A stretch of 64,000 bases of DNA from MPNP01 sp965215545 (GCA_965215545.1 OZ244066.1:2604001-2668000), one strand, 5' to 3'. Shown: positions 1 through 9,457, counted from the first letter of the stretch. A program made the numbers and translations. The notes: generated by a model from the sequence alone, not told the origin.

Positions 1-1269
1 GAGTGCCACTCTGGCTCCGGATGCCGCCATCTCCAGTGCATGGCGGCAGCGCTCCATCTCGGCCCCAAGGGGGAACCGGTGCACGACCTGATGGCCAGGC
101 AGGGGCATGATCAGGTCAAGATACCCCCCATAGCCCACCACATGATCGGCGGTGAGGATTGCGGTATTGGCCTCGACTGTCCGACCGTTGGCATGGCCTG
201 GCCCGATCCCGACCAGACTGAGGACTCCCCGCTGCCTGCCCGCCTGCCCCGGTGTCGTGCCCTTGCGGGCCAGGGCACAGGTCGCATGGGGTGATTTGTG
301 TTTTTCGATCAGGAGCGTCCCGTCGGGACCGGCGGCAAGGAGGGCGGCAGCTTCAGCGACTCCATGGGCCCCGATGGCGGCATGGACCGCCCCGGAGGGA
401 TTGCGGAGGGCGTCGGACACGCTGTCGAGTTCGGCAATCGAGTAGAAACGGACCGGCAGATCAAGCGATTGCCCCAGCGCATGGATGGCCGCCTCGTCGG
501 CCTTGATCTGGGCGGAATAGATGCCGGCCACCGACTCGCTCGCAATCCCGGCATCGGCCAGGGTCCTGCCAACCAGACCGACAAGTTCATCCGATGGGCA
601 GTGGCGCGAGCACCCCACGCCCAACAGGAGGTTCTGGCAGCGGTAGACAAGGGATGCATCGCCCGATGTGATGACCAGGGGATCGTCCTGATCCGTCGGG
701 CCGGGACAGGTCACATGATCCCGGGCAAGGAGCGGTGCAAGCCAGGGCATGGGGCAGGAGATCCGGACGGGCTGGCCTGTCATGATGGCCATGGTCAGCG
801 CCTTGACGGGGGCGGGCTGGACAAGCCGCCAACCCGCCGGGGGGCAGTCAAGCGCCACACCCAGGGCCAGATCACTGGCGGTGGTGATGGCAGCATGACC
901 CTCAAGCTGTCTGGCAATCGCCGCGGCCAGGTCATTGCCTCCTCGATGGCCCCCGATGAGAGGAATGACCGAAGCACCGGTCTCGGCGATGCAGAGAACC
1001 GGAGGCTCGGTGCGTTTTGTCGAGAGCAGGGGCGCCAGGATCCGGATCAGGATGCCCGCGGCACAGACTCCGATGATCGGGACCTGTTGTCGGAAACTTG
1101 CCTGCAGCGCCGAGGCCAGGGAATCAAAGGGCAGGGTGGTGGTTCCGGACCCAAGGGTCCGGGGGGCATGGACCCGGCCATGACCGGCACTGGCGATGCG
1201 CTGCGCCGTTGCAAGACCCACAGGGGTCAGGCAGAAGATATGGGCGTCAGTGGCAGGCGGGGCTGTCAT
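1..1269 (-). CDS. cbiG-cobJ: CbiG-CobJ fusion (cobalt-precorrin 5A hydrolase + precorrin-3B C17-methyltransferase), 3' end cut
   Basis: Corrin-ring enzyme that joins two functions. The first ~340 visible residues match CbiG, which opens the delta-lactone of cobalt-precorrin-5A; typical stretches are GGHRGGNDLA and LGVGCSRHCP. From about residue 345 a SAM-methyltransferase start appears (LSLVGIGPGHANG) followed by the glycine-rich loop VVGYGGYLDLI, as in CobJ/CbiH, which drives ring contraction. The reading frame is open to the window edge, so the CobJ domain is incomplete here (423 codons visible). The ATG at 1269 overlaps the end of cobI by 23 bp and is the last gene seen in the operon. CbiG together with CbiX implies early cobalt insertion despite the Cob-type names. 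The fusion is known in other alphaproteobacteria. Confidence 0.93.
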   Translation of the reverse strand, partial: MTAPPATDAHIFCLTPVGLATAQRIASAGHGRVHAPRTLGSGTTTLPFDSLASALQASFRQQVPIIGVCAAGILIRILAPLLSTKRTEPPVLCIAETGASVIPLIGGHRGGNDLAAAIARQLEGHAAITTASDLALGVALDCPPAGWRLVQPAPVKALTMAIMTGQPVRISCPMPWLAPLLARDHVTCPGPTDQDDPLVITSGDASLVYRCQNLLLGVGCSRHCPSDELVGLVGRTLADAGIASESVAGIYSAQIKADEAAIHALGQSLDLPVRFYSIAELDSVSDALRNPSGAVHAAIGAHGVAEAAALLAAGPDGTLLIEKHKSPHATCALARKGTTPGQAGRQRGVLSLVGIGPGHANGRTVEANTAILTADHVVGYGGYLDLIMPLPGHQVVHRFPLGAEMERCRHALEMAASGARVAL

Positions 1270-1951
1270 GCCGGGAGAGCAGGATCGTTGAAAAATAGGG
1301 CGGGTCCATGGGTGCCTCTGCAAGAGGGATCACCCGCTCATCGTGCAGGCTGGCATGGATGATCAGGGTGGCTTCGGCCAGCAACCCCCTGGCAGCCAGC
1401 AGGGTGCGGATCCGTTCCAGATGACGACCGACCTTGATGATGACGCACATCTCCGTGGTTGCGATCCGGGCCGCCAGGGTTGCGGTATCCAGTGTGGCAG
1501 GCAGGACCATGAGTGAATCCGTATGGGCACCGAGAGGTTGGCCAGCTGCGGCGGCACAGGCTGTCAGGGAACTGACGCCGGGGATAATCTCGATGGTGCA
1601 GTGCCCGGCAAGCCGGGACTGGAGATGGAGGAATGAGCCGTAAAAGAGCGGATCACCCTGACAGAGGAGGACCACATCCTGGCCCTTTCCGAGATGGTCA
1701 GTGATGTCCCGGGCTGCCTGGTCATAGATTGCCGCGGCGGCATGGGCTTCCGGGCGCATCGGGATGATGATGGGGATCTCGACGATCCCGGATGGAATGA
1801 TGTCGCGGGCGATGGTGCGGGCAAGACTCGGTCCGGTATCGGGTTGGGGATAGGCCAGGACCTGGCAGGTGCTGATCAGCCGATGGGCCCGCAGGGTCAT
1901 CAGGTCAGGAGCGCCGGGGCCGAGACCAATGCCACGCAGAGTGCCGTTCAT
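1247..1951 (-). CDS. cobI: Precorrin-2 C20-methyltransferase
   Basis: SAM-dependent methylation of (cobalt-)precorrin-2 at C20, forming precorrin-3A. The N-terminus carries the tetrapyrrole-methylase signature GIGLGPGAPDLMTL, and the internal loops VVLLCQGDPLFYGSF and IIPGVSSLTACAAAAG are the usual SAM-binding and substrate elements. I chose the ATG at 1951 over the one at 1966 because it gives a 4-bp ATGA overlap with the cobL stop, as elsewhere in this operon. The 234 aa length is normal for the family. Translational coupling with cobL is likely. Confidence 0.93.
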   Translation of the reverse strand: MNGTLRGIGLGPGAPDLMTLRAHRLISTCQVLAYPQPDTGPSLARTIARDIIPSGIVEIPIIIPMRPEAHAAAAIYDQAARDITDHLGKGQDVVLLCQGDPLFYGSFLHLQSRLAGHCTIEIIPGVSSLTACAAAAGQPLGAHTDSLMVLPATLDTATLAARIATTEMCVIIKVGRHLERIRTLLAARGLLAEATLIIHASLHDERVIPLAEAPMDPPYFSTILLSRHDSPACH

Positions 1952-3177
1952 ATGTTGAGCCGCCATTGCGTCACCGGCATGAAGGGTTTCCAGCCTCGCA
2001 GGTCGCCAACAGCGGTGGCGCGGGCCACGCCGATGCGAACCAGTTCACCGCCATGGGCTCGATGCAGCGCAGCAAGCCGGGACTCGCTCTCGAGCGTGAC
2101 GGCATTTGCCACCAGGCGACCGCCGGTGCCCAGCCGTCCGAGAACAAGATCGACAAGCCGGGACGAGAGACCGCCACCGATGAAGACAGCGTCGGGATCA
2201 GGGGCCAGGGTCGAGGCCGCGGTGCCCACGTCCGCATGGACAAAGGTGATTGATGGAGCGCCCAGACGCCTGGCATTGGTGCGGGCGACGCCAAGCCGCT
2301 CGGGATCGTGATCGACCGCAAGGACTGTGCCGAGGGTGGCCAGACGGAGCCATTCAATGGCCACGGACCCGGTGCCGGTGCCAAGGTCCCACAGGACCTG
2401 GCCGGGGGTTGGCGCGAGAGCGGCCACCGTCACGGCGCGCACTTCGCTGCGGGTGAACTTCCGGTCGCTGTCATAGTGGGCATCAGGCAGTCCGGGGGCG
2501 CGGCTGACCGGCAATGCGGGTCCCGTGGCCCGGCAGGCGATGGCGATGACATGACAGGCCGGCATTGAAGGACCCGGGGGCTGCGCCTGCCACCCTGTTG
2601 CTGTCCGGGTCTCGATCGTTTCATCGGGTGTCCCCATCTCCCCGAGCAGGGTCAGGGTGCTTCCCCCGTAGCCGGAGTCACAGAGCAGTTGGATAGCGCT
2701 GTTGGTGGTCTCGTGGCCTGCCGAAAGCACCAGGATCCGGGCGTGTGGTGCCAGGGAGGGGCGGAGACTGGGCACGGGCCGCCGCGTTCCCAGCAAACTG
2801 AGACATGTCACCGGGTCAAGGGGCCAGTGCAGGCGGGTCGCTGCAAGTTGAAACGCCGAGATCTGCGGGTGGTACCGCAGCTCATGAGGGGGCAGGGCCT
2901 CGGCGAGGACGGAACCGGCCGAATACCAGAGAGGGTCCCCGGTCACGAGCATGACAACCGGGGCATGATCAGGACTGTTGTAGGGGGCAAGGTTGGTCAT
3001 GATGGCCCGGTATTCCCTGTGCCATTCGATGACCGTGGCAGAATACCCGGCCGCCAGGGCACGATATCGGGACGGGCAGATGATTGTTGTGGCCGCCTCG
3101 AGGCAGCCCCGGGCCGTCGGCGACAGGCTTGCCTGCATGTCCGGACCTACCCCCACGACGTCGAGCCAGGCGGTCAT
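1948..3177 (-). CDS. cobL: Precorrin-6Y C5,15-methyltransferase (CbiE-CbiT fusion)
   Basis: Two-domain enzyme that methylates C5 and C15 and decarboxylates the C12 acetate of precorrin-6. The CbiE half (residues 1-~200) starts VVGVGPDMQASLSP, a tetrapyrrole methylase. The CbiT half (~230-409) has the class I SAM fold signature LWDLGTGTGSVAIEW and the acidic VLAVDHDPERL. At 409 aa it is full length for a fused CobL. It overlaps cobH by ATGA upstream and cobI by ATGA downstream, so the genes are probably translated together. Confidence 0.95.
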   Translation of the reverse strand: MTAWLDVVGVGPDMQASLSPTARGCLEAATTIICPSRYRALAAGYSATVIEWHREYRAIMTNLAPYNSPDHAPVVMLVTGDPLWYSAGSVLAEALPPHELRYHPQISAFQLAATRLHWPLDPVTCLSLLGTRRPVPSLRPSLAPHARILVLSAGHETTNSAIQLLCDSGYGGSTLTLLGEMGTPDETIETRTATGWQAQPPGPSMPACHVIAIACRATGPALPVSRAPGLPDAHYDSDRKFTRSEVRAVTVAALAPTPGQVLWDLGTGTGSVAIEWLRLATLGTVLAVDHDPERLGVARTNARRLGAPSITFVHADVGTAASTLAPDPDAVFIGGGLSSRLVDLVLGRLGTGGRLVANAVTLESESRLAALHRAHGGELVRIGVARATAVGDLRGWKPFMPVTQWRLNI

Positions 3178-3836
3178 GGATCAAGGGTTCCGGGTGGTGC
3201 GGTATTGCCCTGGCCGGCCGCCATCCGGACCAGGGCATTCAGGGCTGCCGAGGCCATGGCCGAGCCGCCCCGGGTCCCCCGGACCGTGAAATAGGCCACA
3301 GGAGGCATCTGGACAATCAATCTCTCCTTGCTTTCGGTCGCACCGATGAATCCCACCGGAATGCCGATGATGGCTGCCGGTGTGATGGCATCACGGGTCA
3401 CGCGCTCCAGCAGACGAAAGAGGGCCGTGGGGGCGTTGCCGATGACGATGAGAGCATCGTTGAGCTGGGTCCGCCAGACGTCGATGGCCGCCGCCGACCG
3501 GGTTGTGCACCGAGCCCTGGCATGGCAGGCCACATCAGGATGATCGATCATGACCTGGACCCGGCCTGGATGGAATGACGGCGTCCGCGTAAGGCCAGCA
3601 GCGACCATGGCACAGTCACAGAAGACCGGACGTCCGCGCCTGAGAGCATCGATGCCCCTTGCAGCGAAGTCATCCGAATGGGCAATGGCATCGACAAGAT
3701 CGAGCATGCCGGACGCATGCACAACCCGTTCGATGACCGGAACGATGGCAGGATCCCAGTCCTGCAGCGCCAACGCCTGCCGGATATGGGCAAAACTCTG
3801 CCGGGTGATGGACTCGGGATCGGCAAGCCAGTTCAA
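3174..3836 (-). CDS. cobH: Precorrin-8X methylmutase
   Basis: Moves the C11 methyl group to C12 in precorrin-8X to give hydrogenobyrinic acid (or its cobalt form). Family landmarks are FAARGIDALRRGRPVFCDCA, the NAPTALFRLLE loop, IGIPVGFIGATESKE and the C-terminal VRGTRGGSAMA. The length of 220 aa is standard. It overlaps cbiX and cobL by 4 bp each, consistent with one polycistronic message. Confidence 0.95.
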   Translation of the reverse strand: MNWLADPESITRQSFAHIRQALALQDWDPAIVPVIERVVHASGMLDLVDAIAHSDDFAARGIDALRRGRPVFCDCAMVAAGLTRTPSFHPGRVQVMIDHPDVACHARARCTTRSAAAIDVWRTQLNDALIVIGNAPTALFRLLERVTRDAITPAAIIGIPVGFIGATESKERLIVQMPPVAYFTVRGTRGGSAMASAALNALVRMAAGQGNTAPPGTLDP

Positions 3837-4912
3837 GATGGGTGCGTGAGCGACTTGCGAACACTCTCGGGGCCGAGAGGATGTTCTGAAAACGGATAGG
3901 GAGGGTGATGATGGATGGACCCATGGCTGTCATGGTCGTGGTGATGATGGGGCTGGTCGAGCCGACAGGCACCCGTGCAGAAATCCTCGCAGAGGGTGCA
4001 GTCCGCAACGTTGGATCCGGGCGCGGTCGCTCCCTGCCCCTCGACATGATGGTGATGGCTTGCCTGCGGCAGCCCGACTTCGTGGCCGAAGCCAACGACA
4101 CGGGTCCGGTATTTGCAGAGCATGCAGTTCATGGCTGTGTCACCGGTGAGGATTTCGCGGGCGCGATCGGCAAATGTGGCCGGGACACCGGGATGGTCGC
4201 CGAGATAGCCCGCCTTGGTGATCTGGATATCCGGATGCCGCTCGGCCACCTGATCGGTAAATCCGTAGATACGGTCGATGAGAATGCCGCCAAACAGGAA
4301 ATACGGGAACACGATGAGCCGCTCGTAGCCGAGTTTGATGGCATGGTCGAGACAGGGCTCGACAAGCGGGAAGGTCACGCCGGAGTAGCCCACTTCGCAC
4401 CAGCCAAACCCCATGCCCTCCCACAGCATCCGGGCGAGTTTGGCAATATTGCTGTTGGCATCGGGGTCGGAGGCCCCACGACCAATTACCACGAGACAAG
4501 TCCGCTCACGGGCAACCCGGCCCTGGATCCGATTGGCCTCGTCCTCGGCGGCGGCAATTCGGTCGGCAGCTGCAGACAGCAGTTTCGGATCAAGACCAAG
4601 CTCCCGCCCATAATCGATCGGGATGCGGTGCTGGGATGAATAGGCATTGAGAACCGATGGGATATCGTTCTTGGCATGCATGGCGGCAAACAGCATGCCA
4701 GGGACAGCCAGAATACGATTGCACCCCTTGGCCCGCAGGATGTCCAGCCCGGCATGCAGGACCGGATTGGCAAATTCGAGATAGCCATAGGCCACCGACC
4801 AATCCGGCAGGTGGTCAGGCACTCTGGCGACCATGTCGGCAAATTCCGTCACGGCATCCTGGGAGCGGGATCCATGACCGCAGATGAGAACACCGATTGA
4901 GTCCATAGTCAT
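3833..4912 (-). CDS. cbiX: Sirohydrochlorin cobaltochelatase, long CbiX form with Cys/His-rich tail
   Basis: Inserts cobalt into sirohydrochlorin or a close intermediate. The first ~260 residues hold class II chelatase sequence beginning ICGHGSRSQDAV, with a second chelatase-like half containing VEPCLDHAIKLGYERLIVF. The tail holds NCMLCKYR and CTLCEDFCTGAC, a possible Fe-S cluster or metal site, then His-rich stretches including HHHHDHDSHG that may store or deliver cobalt. It is the first gene of the operon visible here. I searched the ~160 bp upstream for the cobalamin riboswitch core (GCCACTG) and did not see it. A TTGACA hexamer about 165 bp before the start on the minus strand could be a promoter element. 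Confidence 0.92.
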   Translation of the reverse strand: MTMDSIGVLICGHGSRSQDAVTEFADMVARVPDHLPDWSVAYGYLEFANPVLHAGLDILRAKGCNRILAVPGMLFAAMHAKNDIPSVLNAYSSQHRIPIDYGRELGLDPKLLSAAADRIAAAEDEANRIQGRVARERTCLVVIGRGASDPDANSNIAKLARMLWEGMGFGWCEVGYSGVTFPLVEPCLDHAIKLGYERLIVFPYFLFGGILIDRIYGFTDQVAERHPDIQITKAGYLGDHPGVPATFADRAREILTGDTAMNCMLCKYRTRVVGFGHEVGLPQASHHHHVEGQGATAPGSNVADCTLCEDFCTGACRLDQPHHHHDHDSHGSIHHHPPYPFSEHPLGPESVRKSLTHPS

Positions 4913-5358
4913 CCCTGCTGTCGTGATGTCCTGCCGGAGCGAGTCGTCCGGGGAGGGGATCGATTCCCGCCCTCAATGCCGGCGTTGCACTATGCGAGGG
5001 ATATCCATCCAAGTCAATTGGACATCCGCGCCCGTCAACCACAGGGTGGATTGGCACCATGGCAACCTTGTCAAGGATCGACTTGCGAACACCCCAGCGG
5101 CCATGGCTTGAATCGTTGTGCGGGGATCGATGTCCACCCGGCGACAATGCAGTCATCGAGCGTGACCTCTCCATCGAAACGCATCAGGACCAGAGGCAGG
5201 ACCATGGCTTCTTCAGAGTGACACGGCCCCCAAATGATACCGGCCCTGGGGGGGGCAGGACAGCGGCGACCGGCCACGACCGCTGAACCCCAAAGTGGCG
5301 CGGGGGAACATGGTCTCAGGCTGTCGATGCGCATCGCCCGCAAGCCCAGCATCCCGGA
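4913..5358. other. 446-bp gap between cbiX and the AAA ATPase; no clear gene
   Basis: A minus-strand reading frame at 5071-5352 (93 codons, start 7 bp after the ATPase stop) is the only candidate. It has no recognisable domain, an odd composition and a run of eight C on the coding strand at 5248-5255. It may be a spurious frame in the leader of the cobalamin operon. No cobalamin riboswitch core was found on either strand. Confidence 0.4.
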
Positions 5359-6633
5359 TCAATCAAGAGACGATGACGTTGCGGACCTGTCGGTGCGCGG
5401 TGGCAACAACAAGGAGGGATCCTTTCCTCCGCGACGCAGGATATAGCTCTGGAAGCTTGGGATGGGGCATATCAGGGTGCCGGTGTCGGGATCCTCCTCC
5501 AGGGCGCCGCAATGGATGAGATGGGTTATGAAGGTCGCATGGGTCTGTCCCGGCGGGCATTCGTAATCACCGGTCTGGTCGTTTTCGCAATAGGACCTGA
5601 TTCTCTGGCGAATCTGACTCGCATCAAGACTCTCCGCCGTCCCGGCTGCAGACCCAACGTCATGCAGCACCTGACCTGTCAATTTGGGCGAATACTTCAT
5701 CACATCGCTGTATTGTGTATTATAGTATCCCTGACGAAGCTGGTTTGACCGGGCCTGCACCGGCACCCAGTCCACAATCCGATCCGCGTTGCCCTTGACT
5801 CCCTCGACCAGGAGCGCTTCCGCCAAGGCCTGCTGGGCCCAGTGGACATGACGCGGCCAGCCATCGGTTGCCTCCATGAGGGTATCGATTTCAGACCACC
5901 GATCCCCGATCCGGATTCCGAAATGGGCACACCATTCTTCTGTCAAGTCCACACGCTCTTCCGGTGTGAAGCACCCAAGCGAATGGGGCTGCAGCCCGCG
6001 GATCAATCCCAGATTCCGGATGACAGACTGTGTATCCCCCAGCCCCGCGAGTACGAGTGTCACAGGCAAGCCCGTCGAGGCGTCATGGATCTGCTGCAGA
6101 AACCGGGCATACGTCGCTGTCTTGTCGGGCGCAAGGCGCTGGACCTCATCGACGGCGACAATCACCGGCGCGTTCCAGGCAGTGGATGCGCGATTCTGTT
6201 GAAGGTCGGTCAGATCCGTATACAATGGAATCTGAAAATCTTTTTGATAGGGCAGTGTTTGTATCCACTTTGAACCCATGCGTGCCCAGAGATCGAGCCA
6301 TTGGGCCGGCTCACTTGCGCTCGCAATTGCGATCGCGCGCGTCACGGCGGGAATTGCCTTGATCAGATCGGTATTGCTGATCTTGACCACCCGAGCGTCT
6401 GCGACGTGCGGGGCCTGAATTTCCAGTTCACTGAGGACCGAACTCTTGCCCGCGCCCGGCGCACCCTGGATCACGGTCGTATTGCCGGGGATGCCACCTT
6501 GCCGTTCACCCGTCCGGCGGGCCTTGACAAGAACATCTTGCAGGACATCCTGTCGACCCGCAAAAACCGGCGGATGATCCTTCTCTCCGTCATCCACGAA
6601 GTTCTGCAAGGCCTCTCTCTGCAAGCTGTCCAT
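5359..6633 (-). CDS. Stand-alone AAA ATPase, function unknown
   Basis: ATP-binding protein of 424 aa. Walker A is VIQGAPGAGKSSVLSEL near residue 60 and Walker B is PVIVAVDEVQRL near residue 165, followed by a sensor-like VTLVLAGLGDTQ. This resembles single-gene AAA/ORC-Cdc6-type or TniB-like ATPases that act on DNA or as switches, but no partner nuclease or transposase is adjacent. I prefer the ATG at 6633 to that at 6639 because the AAGGAG at 6643-6648 is then 9 nt away. The region upstream is unusually AT-rich for this genome (TATTATGAT-like stretch near 6700), suggesting its own promoter and possibly horizontal acquisition. The C-terminus is not recognised. Confidence 0.75.
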   Translation of the reverse strand: MDSLQREALQNFVDDGEKDHPPVFAGRQDVLQDVLVKARRTGERQGGIPGNTTVIQGAPGAGKSSVLSELEIQAPHVADARVVKISNTDLIKAIPAVTRAIAIASASEPAQWLDLWARMGSKWIQTLPYQKDFQIPLYTDLTDLQQNRASTAWNAPVIVAVDEVQRLAPDKTATYARFLQQIHDASTGLPVTLVLAGLGDTQSVIRNLGLIRGLQPHSLGCFTPEERVDLTEEWCAHFGIRIGDRWSEIDTLMEATDGWPRHVHWAQQALAEALLVEGVKGNADRIVDWVPVQARSNQLRQGYYNTQYSDVMKYSPKLTGQVLHDVGSAAGTAESLDASQIRQRIRSYCENDQTGDYECPPGQTHATFITHLIHCGALEEDPDTGTLICPIPSFQSYILRRGGKDPSLLLPPRTDRSATSSSLD

Positions 6634-6659
6634 GCCCATCCGCTCCTTGATCGGCTTGA

Positions 6660-7020
6660 ATTCTACCCGACTGTGAGTCTCAAATCAACCGAAACATATC
6701 ATAATATCGGAATGTTGTGATTTGTTTTCTGATCCCGTGGCAGCAGGAGAAATCAATCGACATCCCCCGGTCCGCGCCGCTTGCGGGTCCATCCCCGCCA
6801 ACAGGGGAGAAGGCCGTCGGGTTTCCTGGCGCCTCGGAAAAACGAATCAGGTGTCGGTTTGTCTCGACATCTTGAAGGGCAGGCCCAGACTTTCGACCGC
6901 GCCCATTGGATGTTGCGGGCAGACCCGGGCAAGCGCATCATGCAGCACCGGTCACCATACCCGTTGCAAATGCCGTGGACACAAGATGGGCAGAGACTGC
7001 CGCGTTTCGTTACAGGAACC
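6660..7020. other. AT-rich promoter zone then ~300 bp with no supported gene
   Basis: 6660-6730 is AT-rich and probably carries the minus-strand promoter of the AAA ATPase. The remaining bases up to the ettA stop contain open frames on both strands, but none has a convincing start, ribosome-binding site or recognisable domain. Confidence 0.4.
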
Positions 7021-8676
7021 TCAAAGGCGGGAGAACTTCTTGTGACGAACACGTTCGGGACTGATGGAGTCGAGGCCAAGCCGGCGTTGTTTGTCGGCGA
7101 GATAGGCATCGAAATTGCCCTCGAACCATTCGACATGTGCGTTGCCCTCGAAGGCAAGGATGTGCGTTGCGAGGCGATCGAGAAAGAACCGGTCATGCGA
7201 GATGATCATGGCGCAGCCGGCATAGTTCTCGATTGCGTCCTCAAGGGCCCGGAGCGTTTCGACATCGAGATCATTCGTCGGTTCATCGAGCAGGATCAGG
7301 TTGCCGCCAACCCGGAGAAGTTTGGCAAGATGAACCCGGTTGCGTTCCCCGCCCGAGAGCAGGCCGATGGGTTTCTGCTGGTCGCTGCCGCTGAAGTTGA
7401 AGGCTGAACAATAGGCCCGTGAATGCATTTCGGCCTTGCCAAGGGCGATGAACTCGTCACCGCCCGAGATTTCCTCCCAGACGGTTCGGGTGTCATCAAG
7501 ACTGTCACGATCCTGGTCCACCCGGGCCAGCTGGACCGTCTCACCGTACTCGACTGTGCCACTGTCGGCGGTGAGGGTCCCGGCAAGGATGTTGAAAAGC
7601 GTTGATTTGCCGGCCCCGTTGGGCCCGATCACACCCACGATGCCCCCCGGAGGCACCGAGAAACTCAAATCCTCGATCAGCAGGGTCCCGGCATGGGACT
7701 TGCTCAGATGGTTGACATCGAGGACTCGATCACCAAGCCGCGGGCCATGCGGGATGATGATCTGCGCCTTGCGGACCCGCTCATTCTCATCCACGGCGGC
7801 AAGCGCAGCGTAGGCATTGATACGGGCCTTCTGCTTGGCCTGCCGGGCCCGGACACCGGCCCGGATCCATTCCAGCTCCCTGTCCAGGGTCCGCCGGCGG
7901 GCCCGGGCCTCCCGCTCCTCACCAACCATTCGCCTGGCCTTCTGCTCCAGCCAGTTCGAGTAGTTCCCCCGGTAGGGGATGCCGCGGCCCCGATCGAGTT
8001 CCAGAATCCATTCGGTGATCTGATCGAGGAAATACCGGTCATGGGTGATGATCAGACAGGTTCCCCGATACTCGATCAGGTGCTGCTGAAGCCAGGCCAC
8101 CGTTTCGGCATCGAGGTGATTCGTCGGTTCATCAAGCAGGAGAATGTCCGGAGCCTCGAGCAGCAATCGACACAGCGCCACCCGGCGCTTTTCCCCACCC
8201 GAGAGCGTGGCCACATCCTGCCCATCATCCGGACAGCGAATGGCCTCCATGGCCTGGTCGATCCTGCTGCCGAGGTCCCAGAGATTCCCGGCATCGATCC
8301 GATCCTGCAGCTGCCCCATCTCCTCAGCCACCGCCTCGGAATAATTCATCGCCAGTTCGTTGTAGCGGTCAAGCGTTTCCTGCTGGTGCGCCACACCGAG
8401 CATGACATTGCCCCGCACGGTGAGGGCGGGATCAAGCTGGGGTTCCTGGGGCAGGTAGCCTGTCGATACACCCTTGGCCGACCAGGCCTCGCCGCCATAC
8501 TCCGTATCGAGACCGGCCATGATGCGCATCAGGGTGGATTTGCCGGATCCATTGACACCCACGACGCCGATCTTGGCCCCCGGCAGAAACGACAGGCGGA
8601 TGTTTTCGAAGCATGTCCTGCCGCCGGGATAGATCTTGGTCAATCCATCCATCACATAGACATAGTCCTGAGCCAT
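7021..8676 (-). CDS. ettA: Energy-dependent translational throttle, ABC-F ATPase
   Basis: ABC-F protein that binds the ribosomal E site and gates the first peptide bond according to ATP/ADP ratio. It has two ABC cassettes: the first has GVNGSGKST (~residue 42), LSGGEKRRV and LLLDEPTNHLD; the second has GPNGAGKST (~357), LSGGERNRVHLAKL and LLDEPTNDLD. Between them lies a charged linker with Arg/Lys-rich helices, the P-site-tRNA interaction motif region. At 551 aa it is close to E. coli EttA. It has no transmembrane segment, so it is not a transporter. It is divergent from nadD. Confidence 0.95.
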   Translation of the reverse strand: MAQDYVYVMDGLTKIYPGGRTCFENIRLSFLPGAKIGVVGVNGSGKSTLMRIMAGLDTEYGGEAWSAKGVSTGYLPQEPQLDPALTVRGNVMLGVAHQQETLDRYNELAMNYSEAVAEEMGQLQDRIDAGNLWDLGSRIDQAMEAIRCPDDGQDVATLSGGEKRRVALCRLLLEAPDILLLDEPTNHLDAETVAWLQQHLIEYRGTCLIITHDRYFLDQITEWILELDRGRGIPYRGNYSNWLEQKARRMVGEEREARARRRTLDRELEWIRAGVRARQAKQKARINAYAALAAVDENERVRKAQIIIPHGPRLGDRVLDVNHLSKSHAGTLLIEDLSFSVPPGGIVGVIGPNGAGKSTLFNILAGTLTADSGTVEYGETVQLARVDQDRDSLDDTRTVWEEISGGDEFIALGKAEMHSRAYCSAFNFSGSDQQKPIGLLSGGERNRVHLAKLLRVGGNLILLDEPTNDLDVETLRALEDAIENYAGCAMIISHDRFFLDRLATHILAFEGNAHVEWFEGNFDAYLADKQRRLGLDSISPERVRHKKFSRL

Positions 8677-8760
8677 GACGGAATTCCTGCCAATCTGAAA
8701 AATGACCTGCTATAGTTCCAGCAGGACCGAAATGCCATTGCTGGAGGCTGCACCCGCACC

Positions 8761-9396
8761 ATGTCAACAGGTCCAACCATGACGCATTTCCAGGAGCCGC
8801 TCCCGCCAGATGCCCGGATCGGCATCCTTGGTGGTTCGTTTGACCCCGCGCATGACGGCCATCGCCATGCCACACTCTGGGCCCTGCGCAAGTTCCGCCT
8901 TGATGTTGTCCTCTGGCTGGTCTCGCCCGGCAATCCCATCAAGCCGCACCCCTCCCAGGCCTATCCCCTGCGTGTCCAGCGGGCCCGGGCGATCGCGTGC
9001 CACCCCCGCATCCTGGTGTCAACCTTCGAGAACCGCGCCGCTCTCACCTATACAGTCGAGGTGATCGCTCTCCTGCAACGCTCCTATCCCCGCGCCCGTT
9101 TCCTCTGGCTGATGGGTTCCGACAACCTCTGCGCTTTCCATCGCTGGCATGCCTGGCAGACGCTGGCTGGGCAGGTGGCTCTGGGCATTCTTGAGCGTCC
9201 ACCCAGTCGCATGCGAGCCTGTAACGCCGTCGCCACCCGCACCCTGGCGGCCCATCGTCAGCCTGCCGAAGCCGCAGCCGTCCTGATCAATTGTCCACCA
9301 CCCGCCTGGGCGCTCGTGAACATCCCGCTCAATCGGACCAGCTCATCGATTCTCCGGGTCGCCCCGGACCCGCAATTTCCGGTTCGAGATCCGTAA
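8761..9396 (+). CDS. nadD: Nicotinate-nucleotide adenylyltransferase
   Basis: Adenylates nicotinate mononucleotide in NAD synthesis. The nucleotidyltransferase signature GGSFDPAHDGHRHA is near residue 25, FLWLMGSDNL follows, and the C-terminal RTSSSILR matches the SSTxIR nucleotide-binding element. The ATG at 8761 has a GGAGG 12 nt upstream; an in-frame ATG at 8779 is an alternative. In many alphaproteobacteria nadD sits between proA and rsfS; here it lies instead between ettA and the lysyl-tRNA synthetase. Confidence 0.95.
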   Translation: MSTGPTMTHFQEPLPPDARIGILGGSFDPAHDGHRHATLWALRKFRLDVVLWLVSPGNPIKPHPSQAYPLRVQRARAIACHPRILVSTFENRAALTYTVEVIALLQRSYPRARFLWLMGSDNLCAFHRWHAWQTLAGQVALGILERPPSRMRACNAVATRTLAAHRQPAEAAAVLINCPPPAWALVNIPLNRTSSSILRVAPDPQFPVRDP

Positions 9397-9457
9397 CTGG
9401 CAAATTTTTGCCGCTTGTGGCAGGATCGTCCGCGGCAGCGGGGCCCGGAGGAGATCA

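Noticed and set aside
298..1362. 354-codon plus-strand frame opposite cbiG-cobJ
   Set aside because: Antisense to a well conserved CbiG-CobJ frame; no recognisable product.
4913..5150. Cobalamin riboswitch upstream of cbiX
   Set aside because: I looked for the GCCACTG core (CAGTGGC on plus strand) and the expected stem; not found. A covariance-model search (Rfam RF00174) would settle it.
5248..5255. Run of eight G as another phase-variable leader
   Set aside because: In coding sense it lies about 100 nt into a doubtful frame; no ribosome-binding site plus signal peptide follows.
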